This document shows, one piece after another, positions 31,232 through 38,861 of a DNA stretch of 64,000 nucleotides. The stretch covers positions 39,676,373-39,740,372 of the forward strand of contig OX453272.1 in the NCBI GenBank assembly GCA_949710005.1. Reading direction: 5' to 3'. Both the position numbers and the translations under genes were made by a program. The notes beneath the pieces are model-generated. The model was not told the origin of the DNA, searched no databases, and saw only the letters and a program-made list of their open reading frames with translations. Source of the stretch: Ricordea florida. Its lineage: Eukaryota; Cnidaria; Anthozoa; Corallimorpharia; Ricordeidae. Each line of letters begins with the position of its first letter. The first letter of the stretch is position 1.

Positions 31232-32194
31232 ATGGCAACTGCTTATGATCCTGATTTAGATCCGACTACACTAAATGAGCCAGGTGATGATGATGGAGGT
31301 CATGATGTTGGGGATGATACACTTTATTTGAGCCCAATCACAAAGACATCAACCACTCGTCCAATTGACCCTTATGAAGGGGAGGAGGAAACATCGTTTG
31401 GTGGTGTTGATGAAACTAGGCCCTTGTTGGTGGGAAAGGTGGAGGAGATGGAAATTGAACAAGATGAAGCTTGGGCTAGAATCAAATCAAAATTCCCCAA
31501 AGTTGATACTTCCAAGTTCAGAGCTAGTATTAACGAGGCGGGTCATGTAATTGTGAAACTGTTTAGAAAAAATTCCAAGCCTTATACTTTATTAGCTAAA
31601 GATGATGAAATTAATGATGATCTCCCCAAAACTATAAGGGACAGTTTAGGACCAACCTCAATCGAAGTTGTGGAGATTAATGATGGCGAAATAGCTAAGA
31701 AAAAAGGATTACTCACCAAAATGAAGGATAAGCTAAAATTCCATAGGGATAAGCCACTGAAGACCCCAGAAGAAAGTAGCCAAATAGAGACTCTGGAGAG
31801 GGAAATCGGTGAGCAGGAACAAGAGATAGCTAACCTGGAAGGTGAGAATGAAGAGATACGGGAACGAATGTCATTACGTGATCGTGTGAAGGCCGTCTTC
31901 AAGAAATACGGATTCACAGTCTTTGCTGTAATGAGTGCAGTTGGAGTGGTCATTGGCGTTATAGTCTCCAACCTCTCCAAAGGGCTATCGAAATTGGGCA
32001 AAGGCGTTGGTGATGGGCTAAAAACCCTTGGGAAGAAACTTGGTGAATTATTGCCTGGGATGGTGGGCGCTATTGTAAGCTTTCTGTTCAAGACTGCTGG
32101 AGAGGTCATCTCATTCCTAGGGAAACATGCTTGGCTGTTAATAATGGCGATTGTACTTTACTTCATAGAAGAGTTTAAAAGGAAACGTAAATGA
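31232..32194 (+). CDS. Conserved Polinton protein with coiled coil and amphipathic/membrane C-terminus
   Basis: A 320-residue protein with an acidic N-terminus, a charged coiled coil (about 170-212), a conserved SLRDRVKAVFKKYGFTVFAV, a first membrane segment, a Lys/Gly amphipathic stretch (LSKLGKGVGDGLKTLGKKLG) and further hydrophobic segments to KRKRK. The homologue at 55564-56751 has the same C-terminal 120 residues and a longer coiled coil. An amphipathic lytic-type helix beside membrane spans suggests a virion membrane-active protein, which is inference. It overlaps the next start by 4 nt (ATGA). Confidence 0.75.
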   Translation: MATAYDPDLDPTTLNEPGDDDGGHDVGDDTLYLSPITKTSTTRPIDPYEGEEETSFGGVDETRPLLVGKVEEMEIEQDEAWARIKSKFPKVDTSKFRASINEAGHVIVKLFRKNSKPYTLLAKDDEINDDLPKTIRDSLGPTSIEVVEINDGEIAKKKGLLTKMKDKLKFHRDKPLKTPEESSQIETLEREIGEQEQEIANLEGENEEIRERMSLRDRVKAVFKKYGFTVFAVMSAVGVVIGVIVSNLSKGLSKLGKGVGDGLKTLGKKLGELLPGMVGAIVSFLFKTAGEVISFLGKHAWLLIMAIVLYFIEEFKRKRK

Positions 32195-32376
32195 ATCAAA
32201 TGAAGACCTACTGTGTCAAAGAGAAAAAGCTGACTGATTGTGTGCCTGGTAGTGAAACCTTTACCAAAACATCCAAAGGAAGGCCGATGATGAAGTGTAA
32301 ATGTTCCAGCTGTGGCATCATCAAAACTCGATTCCTATCAGATACTGATTATAGAAATTTAAAGATGAAGGAGTAA
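32191..32376 (+). CDS. Small zinc-ribbon protein (61 residues, DUF5679-like)
   Basis: The pattern YCVKEKK, SKGRPMMKCKCSSCG, KTRFL matches the short Cys-containing domain found in many large DNA viruses and Polinton relatives (DUF5679-like). The second Cys pair, CKCSSCG, is intact, while the first pair is reduced to one Cys. It is probably a small basic virion or DNA-binding protein. It starts inside the last codons of the previous gene. The second element lacks it. Confidence 0.6.
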   Translation: MNQMKTYCVKEKKLTDCVPGSETFTKTSKGRPMMKCKCSSCGIIKTRFLSDTDYRNLKMKE

Positions 32377-32385
32377 CCAAACAAA

Positions 32386-33018
32386 ATGTTGAGTATTACT
32401 ATGTACGAGTCTGAAACCAGAGTGTATTTGGATCCCCCACTGGAAAAGGTTCGGGAGATACAACTCCTTGACTGTATTATACCCAAACGATTGGTCAACT
32501 TCAAGGATCGACAGGGCTTTACCAAGGAGGATAATCGGCCCATCTTAATAATTAAACCCGGCACATACTCTCTACGTGATATACACGCAATATTTCTGAA
32601 CGATACGGATAATGCCAAGCTATCGATCATTGAGACTGACACTGTTGATTACCTGTATTCTAATAAGAGCTTCAACATTAAACTTACAAGAGGGCTACAA
32701 GTTGGTCTTGGGGTGCCTGAAACCATAGCCCCTGGAAAGCTGTACCCCATAAATATACAGATTAAGGAGCCACTGAGACTTATGTGTAGTATAGTGGACA
32801 ATAAGTCGTCGTATATGAATAACACTCAATCTGGAGAACCTGTGAAACTCTCACCCTCACACCTCCTTGCCAACATACCATCACAGGATTACCCAGCCAT
32901 TCCAGTTCAAAAACATAAGAGCCCCATAAACCACTTCGATTTAAGCATCCTCGACATTGGATGGAAGAAACTTGATCTGAAGGGTTCTCCCATCACTTTC
33001 AGTTTAAGATTTAGATAA
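32386..33018 (+). CDS. Penton-like minor capsid protein candidate
   Basis: A 210-residue protein, beta-rich throughout, ending FDLSILDIGWKKLDLKGSPI, an ending style shared with single-jelly-roll minor capsid (penton-type) proteins of Polinton-like viruses. The N-terminus is likewise typical: short strand, ETRVYLDPPL, then QLLDCIIPKR. In the second element the same locus is a deleted relic (55175-55558). Position in the structural cluster supports a capsid role. The family call is tentative. Confidence 0.6.
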   Translation: MLSITMYESETRVYLDPPLEKVREIQLLDCIIPKRLVNFKDRQGFTKEDNRPILIIKPGTYSLRDIHAIFLNDTDNAKLSIIETDTVDYLYSNKSFNIKLTRGLQVGLGVPETIAPGKLYPINIQIKEPLRLMCSIVDNKSSYMNNTQSGEPVKLSPSHLLANIPSQDYPAIPVQKHKSPINHFDLSILDIGWKKLDLKGSPITFSLRFR

Positions 33019-33021
33019 CAT

Positions 33022-33029
33022 CTTAAAAG
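33022..33029 (+). promoter_or_regulatory. CTTAAAAG motif
   Basis: CTTAAAAG starts 28 nt before the ATG at 33050, matching the shared start-proximal motif of both Polintons. Confidence 0.4.
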
Positions 33030-33049
33030 TAAGTGATAATCATTCCAAA

Positions 33050-33667
33050 ATGGCTGAATATAAGACAATATATCCCAACTTAGAGGCTACTGCACCTCCT
33101 GCACCTCTTCCAACCCCCACTGATGGACCATCATTCAGGCTTCAACAATGTTGTGATGCTTTGAACAAGCTAAAGTCTGAATTAAGCCACTATGAGACAG
33201 TACTCAAAAAATACAACCGATCCAAAGGTGTATTAATGAATGCAAGCTCGACCTGTGGTATAATGTCTTGCGTTTTGGCGGCTGGTGGATTGGGCACATC
33301 TCTTAGTGGAGTCGGAATCATCGCATCTGTGCCATTGGGTGTAGTAAGTGGCGTATTTGTGTGCGCATCCATAGCATGTCAACAGATATCCAAGAACCTT
33401 TCCAAGAAAGCTGTGAAGCACCAAAACACCATCACACTGGCCAAATCCAAAATAAACACCATTGAAGACCTGGTTTCCAAAGCCCTTCGTGACAATAAGA
33501 TCTCTGATGAGCAGTTCTCATTGATCATAGAAGAACTCAAGAACTTTGAAAAGCTCAAGGCTGAAATACGGGCTAAAGCTCAAAAAAATATGAATGGAGA
33601 GGACCCATTGGTATTGAGACAGAGAGTACGCAAAGAAATACTCAAAGAATTAAAAGGAGGACCATAA
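33050..33667 (+). CDS. Conserved Polinton protein with central membrane hairpin and coiled coils
   Basis: A 205-residue protein. A Pro-rich N-terminus beginning with a KTIYPNLE motif leads to a coiled coil (about 30-58). Two hydrophobic Gly-rich helices follow (about 65-110), then a long charged coiled coil with KINTIEDLVSKALRDN. The homologue at 54547-55143 has the same layout (NTINDLVSKALKDN). The layout recalls membrane-inserting virion proteins. The function is unknown. Confidence 0.75.
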   Translation: MAEYKTIYPNLEATAPPAPLPTPTDGPSFRLQQCCDALNKLKSELSHYETVLKKYNRSKGVLMNASSTCGIMSCVLAAGGLGTSLSGVGIIASVPLGVVSGVFVCASIACQQISKNLSKKAVKHQNTITLAKSKINTIEDLVSKALRDNKISDEQFSLIIEELKNFEKLKAEIRAKAQKNMNGEDPLVLRQRVRKEILKELKGGP

Positions 33668-33725
33668 CAATGATCTATTAAATTGTTAAATAGACTTAAA
33701 AATTAATATTACCAGGAATATAAAC

Positions 33726-33905
33726 ATGGATAACCAACAAATTAATGAAACTCCAAAATATATAACTGAAGCGGAATGTGAATTTATAGTAGCTATGAGG
33801 ATTTCTGATGACAGAAAAAAGATTAGAGAATTATCCACAACAACCTCTTGCATGAAAGCCTTAGCATTGTTATATTTAGCATACTGGATCTATAAACATA
33901 TATAG
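33726..33905 (+). CDS. Small C-tail membrane protein (59 residues)
   Basis: The ATG at 33726 is 31 nt after a CTTAAA motif. The N-terminal 40 residues are polar, with ITEAECEFIVAMR. The C-terminus is a single hydrophobic helix (ALALLYLAYWIY) ending KHI. No homologue was recognised. It is plausible as a gene because of its promoter-like motif and its place in a tightly packed cluster. Confidence 0.5.
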   Translation: MDNQQINETPKYITEAECEFIVAMRISDDRKKIRELSTTTSCMKALALLYLAYWIYKHI

Positions 33906-33913
33906 ATTAATGA

Positions 33914-33921
33914 TTTAAAAG
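33914..33921 (+). promoter_or_regulatory. TTTAAAAG motif in duplicated leader
   Basis: TTTAAAAGTTTGAACCCTT occurs here, 38 nt before ATG 33952, and again as CTTAAAAGTTTGAACCCTT at 34210, 41 nt before ATG 34251. The shared 17-nt core suggests that the leader was duplicated with the gene. Confidence 0.5.
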
Positions 33922-33951
33922 TTTGAACCCTTATGTCTAAATCATCTGACT

Positions 33952-34206
33952 ATGTACAAAATAGAGAGAGACTTACGTAATAACTTTAGAAATAAATATC
34001 CAGAGGCTAACCACGATAAATTCAGATTTATAATTGATTATCGTTTACGTTGTGGTTACATTGAATGGAGATATGATAGGACAACAATAGTATCTTATAT
34101 GGATCTATTTGATTCCAAAAATAATAAGCCATCGATTAATGATCTATCACCTCGTTTGAAAAGACTACTATTGGTAGATTTAGGATTGGATGATGTGTGT
34201 AACTAA
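33952..34206 (+). CDS. Stand-alone paralogue of the N-terminal domain of the next gene
   Basis: An 84-residue protein that aligns with residues 1-70 of the following 515-residue protein: NNFRNKYPEA against NDFRNRYPKA, then YIEWRYDRTTIVSY and LSPRLKRLLLVDLGL. It appears to be a tandem duplicate of only the first domain together with its leader. It may act as a competitor or partner of the full protein. The second element has the full protein but no duplicate. Confidence 0.7.
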   Translation: MYKIERDLRNNFRNKYPEANHDKFRFIIDYRLRCGYIEWRYDRTTIVSYMDLFDSKNNKPSINDLSPRLKRLLLVDLGLDDVCN

Positions 34207-34209
34207 TGG

Positions 34210-34217
34210 CTTAAAAG
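34210..34217 (+). promoter_or_regulatory. CTTAAAAG motif, second leader copy
   Basis: Second copy of the duplicated leader, 41 nt before the ATG at 34251. Confidence 0.45.
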
Positions 34218-34250
34218 TTTGAACCCTTCTACCCAAATTCTGGATAGAAG

Positions 34251-35798
34251 ATGGGCTTATTAAATGATTTCAGAAATAGATATCCAAAGGCAGACCGTGG
34301 CCAATTCGTATTTGTGACTGATCAATATGGAGGTTACATTAGGTGGAAAGTTAATGGAACAACAATCATGTCTTATGATGACCCCACTGGCAAGACATGG
34401 ACTGATGACCTATCACCCCGTTTGAAAAGACTGCTATGGATAGATTTAGGATTGAATGATAATGAATTGAGCTCTTTCCCAAAGAGTTTGACTATGACCA
34501 ATCGCTCTTACCCAATACCTGCCATTGACTTTGATGACCCCACAAGTAATACCACAAACATGCTGACATCATTGGATATATACGTGTCCAATACGAAAAA
34601 ATTCACCGCCAAGATGCGTAACGTATTTACCTCCCAAGTTGTAACTTTCAAGTCTGGTAAACAAAGTCGAAAGTGGTTGAACGCTCCCGACATGAACTAT
34701 TGGCCTCAACAGTTGAACTTTGCAGTGTGGTGTGCGACCTCTGGTTGTGGAATAAGCCCTTTCGAAAGCCTCAACTACCCCAAAGTCGTGAGTAGCTTCA
34801 TTAAATTTCATGTATACTTCACCATAAGACGGATATTGTATGAATTGAGTCTTCCACTGCCTGATGAGCAACCTTTTGTAATAAACAACAACCCTTACAG
34901 TAAAGTTGCTTATCAAAGATTATGCGTTGAATTTGGCATCTCAAACAATTCCGATTTCAGATGGAAAGGTGGAAGAAACGGGGGTTTGGGTGATATATTC
35001 CTTGATTATGGTGCTGGATACCATGGAGTAGGTGGAGGATACCAAAATGTCCATATGGTAAGGAATTATGATGAAGAGGCTGATCAGTGGCCTGGTGAAG
35101 GTGGTAAATTTGCTGATGATGGGGGTAAGAAGGAAAAGGGTGACCTCATCTCATTCATCCGTAATGATGACTTTGCTGATTATAAGTATGCCTGGTTCAT
35201 ACCAACTAGTGGCTATGGACTCACTAAAGCTGGACTTGGAAGATTGAATCGATCTGCTGAAGCCTTTGTTTACTGTGTATTGGGGGCTCAAGTCAACACA
35301 AGAAACTCGATTGTGGGTACTGGTGGTGGAGCAATCGAGACTCAACAAGAATTCTTGGCCCTGTTTGAGAGTAGCGTGATTGAGAATGACATTTCAAATT
35401 CGATCCAAAGGTATCAGCTGGCCACTCAAGAAGCTAAGTTAAGGCTTGATTTGGCCATTGCTCCTGGAGTGTGGTTGATGCCCAGTAACATGATAATAAA
35501 CACAGAGAGTGTGATTGGGTATAACAACAACCTTATGAAGGCTACTGATGAGATGAAATTTGGTGTCAACATAAATATAAACCTAGAGACTAAGACTGTG
35601 GGAATAAGCCATAATCTGGGATCTTCAAAAGTTAAGTTGCCACATGCAGCTGCAGAGACTAAACAACCAACACCAAAGATTGATCCTGAACCTGTAATCA
35701 AAGAATCTTCACCAGAAGAAACAACTAGTGATCATGAAACCAACCTGATACTATTAATCATTGGAGTTGGAACTACCGCTTGGATGTTATTCAGATAA
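34251..35798 (+). CDS. Large conserved Polinton protein, C-terminal membrane anchor (515 residues)
   Basis: Its relative at 52920-54488 is about as long and highly similar across the length. An N-terminal domain (about 1-70, repeated as a separate gene upstream) is followed by a large globular region with KSGKQSRKWLNAPDMNYWPQ, CATSGCGISPFESL and AIAPGVWLMPSNMIINTES, a Gly-rich stretch, a Pro/Glu-rich linker and one C-terminal membrane helix (LILLIIGVGTTAWMLF). It is the best conserved unknown gene of the pair and likely a virion surface or assembly protein, which is inference. I do not recognise its family. Confidence 0.85.
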   Translation: MGLLNDFRNRYPKADRGQFVFVTDQYGGYIRWKVNGTTIMSYDDPTGKTWTDDLSPRLKRLLWIDLGLNDNELSSFPKSLTMTNRSYPIPAIDFDDPTSNTTNMLTSLDIYVSNTKKFTAKMRNVFTSQVVTFKSGKQSRKWLNAPDMNYWPQQLNFAVWCATSGCGISPFESLNYPKVVSSFIKFHVYFTIRRILYELSLPLPDEQPFVINNNPYSKVAYQRLCVEFGISNNSDFRWKGGRNGGLGDIFLDYGAGYHGVGGGYQNVHMVRNYDEEADQWPGEGGKFADDGGKKEKGDLISFIRNDDFADYKYAWFIPTSGYGLTKAGLGRLNRSAEAFVYCVLGAQVNTRNSIVGTGGGAIETQQEFLALFESSVIENDISNSIQRYQLATQEAKLRLDLAIAPGVWLMPSNMIINTESVIGYNNNLMKATDEMKFGVNININLETKTVGISHNLGSSKVKLPHAAAETKQPTPKIDPEPVIKESSPEETTSDHETNLILLIIGVGTTAWMLFR

Positions 35799-35841
35799 AA
35801 ATTGAGATACATAATTCATAAATCACATACATTCATAAATC

Positions 35842-36210
35842 ATGACATCATTGGCAATCGTTGGCAGTAGATACTTCTCTGACAGTATATTCTTGAAAGA
35901 ACAAATACATAAAGCCCTCAAGAAATGGAAGCTGAATCTCTCAGACATTGAATTGATTATATCTGGATGTGCAGAAGGGGTTGATGAAATGGCTAGAGAT
36001 TTTGCCATTGAAAACAAAATAGAATTCAAAGGTTTTGAACCTCAATGGGACTATTATGGTAAAGCGCCTGGGCCAATTCGCAACAGAGCTATCATGGAGT
36101 GTGTGACGCATGTATTGGCCTTACCTTCTCGTATATACTCACCAGGTACTAAATCAGCTATTAAAATTGCTAGGAAATATAAGAGAGAGGTTATAGTGGT
36201 CTATGTGTAA
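35842..36210 (+). CDS. SLOG-superfamily protein (YspA/DUF2493-like)
   Basis: A 122-residue Rossmann-like protein with the SLOG signature: AIVGSRYFSD at the N-terminus, IISGCAEGVDEMARDFA in the middle, then PQWDYYGKAPGPIRNRAIME and a C-terminal GTKSAI. SLOG proteins bind or process nucleotides and nucleotide-derived ligands, and occur in phage and in defence or stress systems. Near-full family length suggests a working copy. It lies at the end of the plus-strand cluster. The second element lacks it. Confidence 0.8.
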   Translation: MTSLAIVGSRYFSDSIFLKEQIHKALKKWKLNLSDIELIISGCAEGVDEMARDFAIENKIEFKGFEPQWDYYGKAPGPIRNRAIMECVTHVLALPSRIYSPGTKSAIKIARKYKREVIVVYV

Positions 36211-36224
36211 TGATTAAGTGAACT

Positions 36225-36249
36225 TTTGTAACGTGAAGCGCGTTACAAA
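36225..36249. terminator. Stem-loop between convergent genes (9-bp stem, 7-nt loop)
   Basis: TTTGTAACG and CGTTACAAA pair perfectly around TGAAGCG. It is 14 nt after the SLOG stop and 25 nt from the convergent gene's stop, so it could end both transcripts. It nearly repeats the hairpin at 20471-20497 and corresponds in position to 52717-52748 in the second element. TATAAAAT follows at 36258. Confidence 0.6.
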
Positions 36250-36274
36250 TGTCTTTTTATAAAATATCAAACAC

Positions 36275-36508
36275 TTAAGCCCACCATGCACACACGTTAC
36301 AGAGATACTTAATTATACCATGCTTACAGAAATCAGAAGCTCCACACCCTTTACATATATTCTTATATTTACCATGTACACATATACCAGTTCCACAATC
36401 CTTACAACAATTCTTTTTCCTACCATGAACACAACTAATATTATTACCACAAGCCCCACATCTATACTTTACTTCACCATGAACACACTTCCTACACTCC
36501 CTTGCCAT
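36275..36508 (-). CDS. Cys-rich tandem zinc-repeat protein (77 residues)
   Basis: Four or so repeats of about 17-18 residues with the pattern C-x-H-G-x(3-5)-C-x2-C-G. Examples are KCVHGEVKYRCGACG, CVHGRKKNCCKDCG and CVHGKYKNICKGCG. Each repeat could ligand one zinc. The second element holds a 5'-truncated relative (52484-52705) in the same relative place and orientation. The function is unknown. Such repeats suggest nucleic-acid or protein binding. Confidence 0.75.
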   Translation of the reverse strand: MARECRKCVHGEVKYRCGACGNNISCVHGRKKNCCKDCGTGICVHGKYKNICKGCGASDFCKHGIIKYLCNVCAWWA

Positions 36509-36565
36509 AGTATCACCATATATACTTATTGCTTAAACCTATTTTTAAATACATTTTACTATAAT

Positions 36566-37081
36566 TCAGTCGCCAGTACTACCAAATCCACCTTGTCTTT
36601 CATTTGGTTCATCATCAGCATAATAATCATCGTCATCATCATCAAGTATCACAAAATCTTCTATGAATGATTTTCTAAGTATCAATTGAGCTACACGAGC
36701 TTCTGGTATTGGTAAATCATGTTTGTTTGAATCTATTAGACAAATAGCTATGATCAATTCATCTCTATAATCTGGATCTATGATACCAACTGAATTCACA
36801 AGCATCCAACCCTTCTTATGAAGTGAACTCCTGGCATGAATTTCGAAAAAGAATCCTGAAGGTGGTTGAACTGCTAATCCTGTATGTAAATATACAACTG
36901 AACCAACAGATTTGGAATCTATAAAAGTCAAATCTAAACCAACAGAATTTTTAGTAGCCCTTTCTGGTATAACTGCACGGGGATCAAGCTTCTTGAATCT
37001 AATCAAACTATCCATATATTTATTCATAAAAAAAGTCGTAGCATTAATCATGCCATTCATTATCATTAAACTTGAATTCAT
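36566..37081 (-). CDS. DUT: dUTPase (trimeric dUTP pyrophosphatase)
   Basis: It hydrolyses dUTP to dUMP, limiting uracil in the element's DNA. All five motifs are present: VGLDL (47-51), ARSSL (83-87), GIIDPDYRDEL (99-109), RVAQLIL (129-135) and the C-terminal RQGGFGSTG (162-170). An unusual run of Asp and Tyr lies between motifs 4 and 5. An N-terminal extension of about 25 residues precedes the core. It is transcribed inward from the right TIR, with its ATG 18 bp from the repeat boundary. The gene is intact. Confidence 0.93.
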   Translation of the reverse strand: MNSSLMIMNGMINATTFFMNKYMDSLIRFKKLDPRAVIPERATKNSVGLDLTFIDSKSVGSVVYLHTGLAVQPPSGFFFEIHARSSLHKKGWMLVNSVGIIDPDYRDELIIAICLIDSNKHDLPIPEARVAQLILRKSFIEDFVILDDDDDDYYADDEPNERQGGFGSTGD

Positions 37082-37098
37082 TTCTCTTTTGATTCAAA

Positions 37099-38861
37099 AT
37101 CGTATACCACTCACCCCCAACCCCAAACCCAAATTTCAATTTTCACACCCCACCCCCCACAAAGATACATTTTGTCACCTTGACACTCCCAAAGAAAAAA
37201 TCGAATTCGACAAAAAAATCATCGATCAAAAATCGAACAACCCAAGACCCAACTAATTAAATATGCATAAAAATATTTTGACCACACCCAAAAAATTCTG
37301 ACCGAGCTCGACCCAGACCCCCGACAAAATTGACCACACCCTTTTTGGCCCAGAATCGGCCGAATGCAACTACTTCTGTTTATTCCTCATGAAAAAACCT
37401 TTTTAGGGTTCATTTCCAGGAAATTGGATTCATTTTTACCTGAAAAAATTGCTTTCAGACTCTACGTGAACGTTCTTTGAAAAATTTCCTCTTTTTGCCC
37501 AATGCACTGCATTTTGTTTTTCTGCTCAATCCTGTCAATTTCATTTTGCATTCCAACTCAATTACAACATTGCCGCAACTCGGTCTTCAAATAAATCGGT
37601 AGTTATGCTGATTTCTTTTAAGCATAGCTGGTTTTTCCATTCATGAGTGGCTTAATGTTTTCTTTTTTATGTTTATATGTCTTGTTTTGGTCCAGGTTTT
37701 GAGCTGTTTCATTTTTGGTAACGCAACATTACAACATTACCGCAACGCGGTCTTCAAATAAATCATACTGCTTTCTTTTAAATAAACAATCGTCTTTTCT
37801 CATATTAAAACAACTCCATTTGGTGCTCGATAAAGAACCTTTTCTTGGAGTAAAGGAGATATTAATTCTTCTGCCTCTTTTTAGTGGGAGTACAAAACTG
37901 CGTCTTTGGCCGTAATTTAATTACATGAAAACGACTTTGAAAAGTTCATTTTTCTCCGAATTGTCGTGATGCACAGACCTGTGTTTGTCTGAAAGCAATT
38001 TTTTCAGGTAAAAATGAATCCAATTTCCTGGAAATGAACCCTAAAAAGGTTTTTTCATGAGGAACAAACAGACATCGGGTTTTCAGTCAATTTGCATATT
38101 TGTGACGCGGATCGGATATCAGTTCCTGGTTTCATAGCACTGTTACGGACATTTGCATCTGTTGTAAACAACGGCAAAAACAACCAAAAATGTTTATTTG
38201 CAACTAATGAGGCGGACTGTTGATGTTAACTTAAGGTCCAAAGCGTTTTTAGTTAGACAATTAGTCTATCGGTCGTACCGCCGAAATGTAAGCGTACAGC
38301 AAAATGGCGCAGATTTGGGAATTTAGCGCAATTTCCTACAACGCAGGGTGTAGAGTGCCCACAGATTTTATTCTGTAAATCACTAGTCTGGCCCTAGTAC
38401 TTTCGTGTCATGATTCAGTTTACCTTAACTTTGGTGCCACATTGGAGAAAATACTACTCAACTAAAGGTATGTCATGTTTCGCTTATTTTGTATTGTGAC
38501 AGAGGTTATTTTCAAAGCCTTTTTGTTCGGTCAAACTTGTTCCAAGTTTTTCTGTATTACATGTCAAGTATTAAGGAGAGATTAAACTTGAATATGTGAA
38601 AAATTCAGCTTGTTTCGTGAAAAAGTGCTAGTTTGGCAGCTCCCTAAGTATAGGGCTAAATCTGAGAGTGTCGGAAGGCAAATTTGGCAACACTGACGTT
38701 GTCTCTGAAACCGCCTCGCAAAAACTGATGAAATAAATCGAATTGATCCAAACAAATGTGATATTTGTACATGGGACATAATGGCTGACTTTCACTGAAA
38801 AAATCAGCCAAATCGGAAAAGGTCCGAAAATTGCCTTCTCCGTTCTTACGCGGACAGCCTC
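37099..38861. repeat. Polinton 1 right terminal inverted repeat, split by an insertion
   Basis: Inverse copy of 18845-19913. It runs from ATCGTATACC to the end GCGGACAGCCTC, but is interrupted by 693 bp at 37375-38067. Outside the insertion only scattered differences from the left repeat are seen. Confidence 0.92.
37375..38067. mobile_element. 693-bp TIR element inside the right TIR
   Basis: It is absent from the left TIR at the matching place (19634-19642). The ends are inverted copies (TCTGTTTATTCCTCATG against TCTGTTTGTTCCTCATG), with the repeat continuing about 70 bp through AGGGTTCATTTCCAGG. Inside, CAACxCGGTCTTCAAATAAATC occurs twice (about 37577 and 37743). There is no coding capacity. 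Boundaries come from the comparison with the left TIR. Confidence 0.85.

Larger units (their letters stand above)
18845..38861 (+). mobile_element. Polinton/Maverick element 1, complete (about 20 kb)
   Basis: Two long inverted repeats (18845-19913 and 37099-38861) enclose the Polinton hallmark set: family B polymerase, retroviral-type integrase, capsid candidate, FtsK/HerA-type packaging ATPase and penton-like protein, plus about fifteen accessory genes. Such elements are both self-synthesising transposons and virus-like (adintovirus-like). Nearly all genes are open, so the insertion seems young, yet the polymerase has one in-frame TAG and the right TIR bears a 693-bp insertion. No adenain-type maturation protease was recognised. 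The flanks are palindromic around TTAA with no 6-bp target duplication. Confidence 0.93.

Noticed and set aside
36320-36670. Plus-strand 116-codon ORF rich in Thr and Ile
   Set aside because: It is the antisense of the Cys-rich gene and the 3' end of the dUTPase gene.
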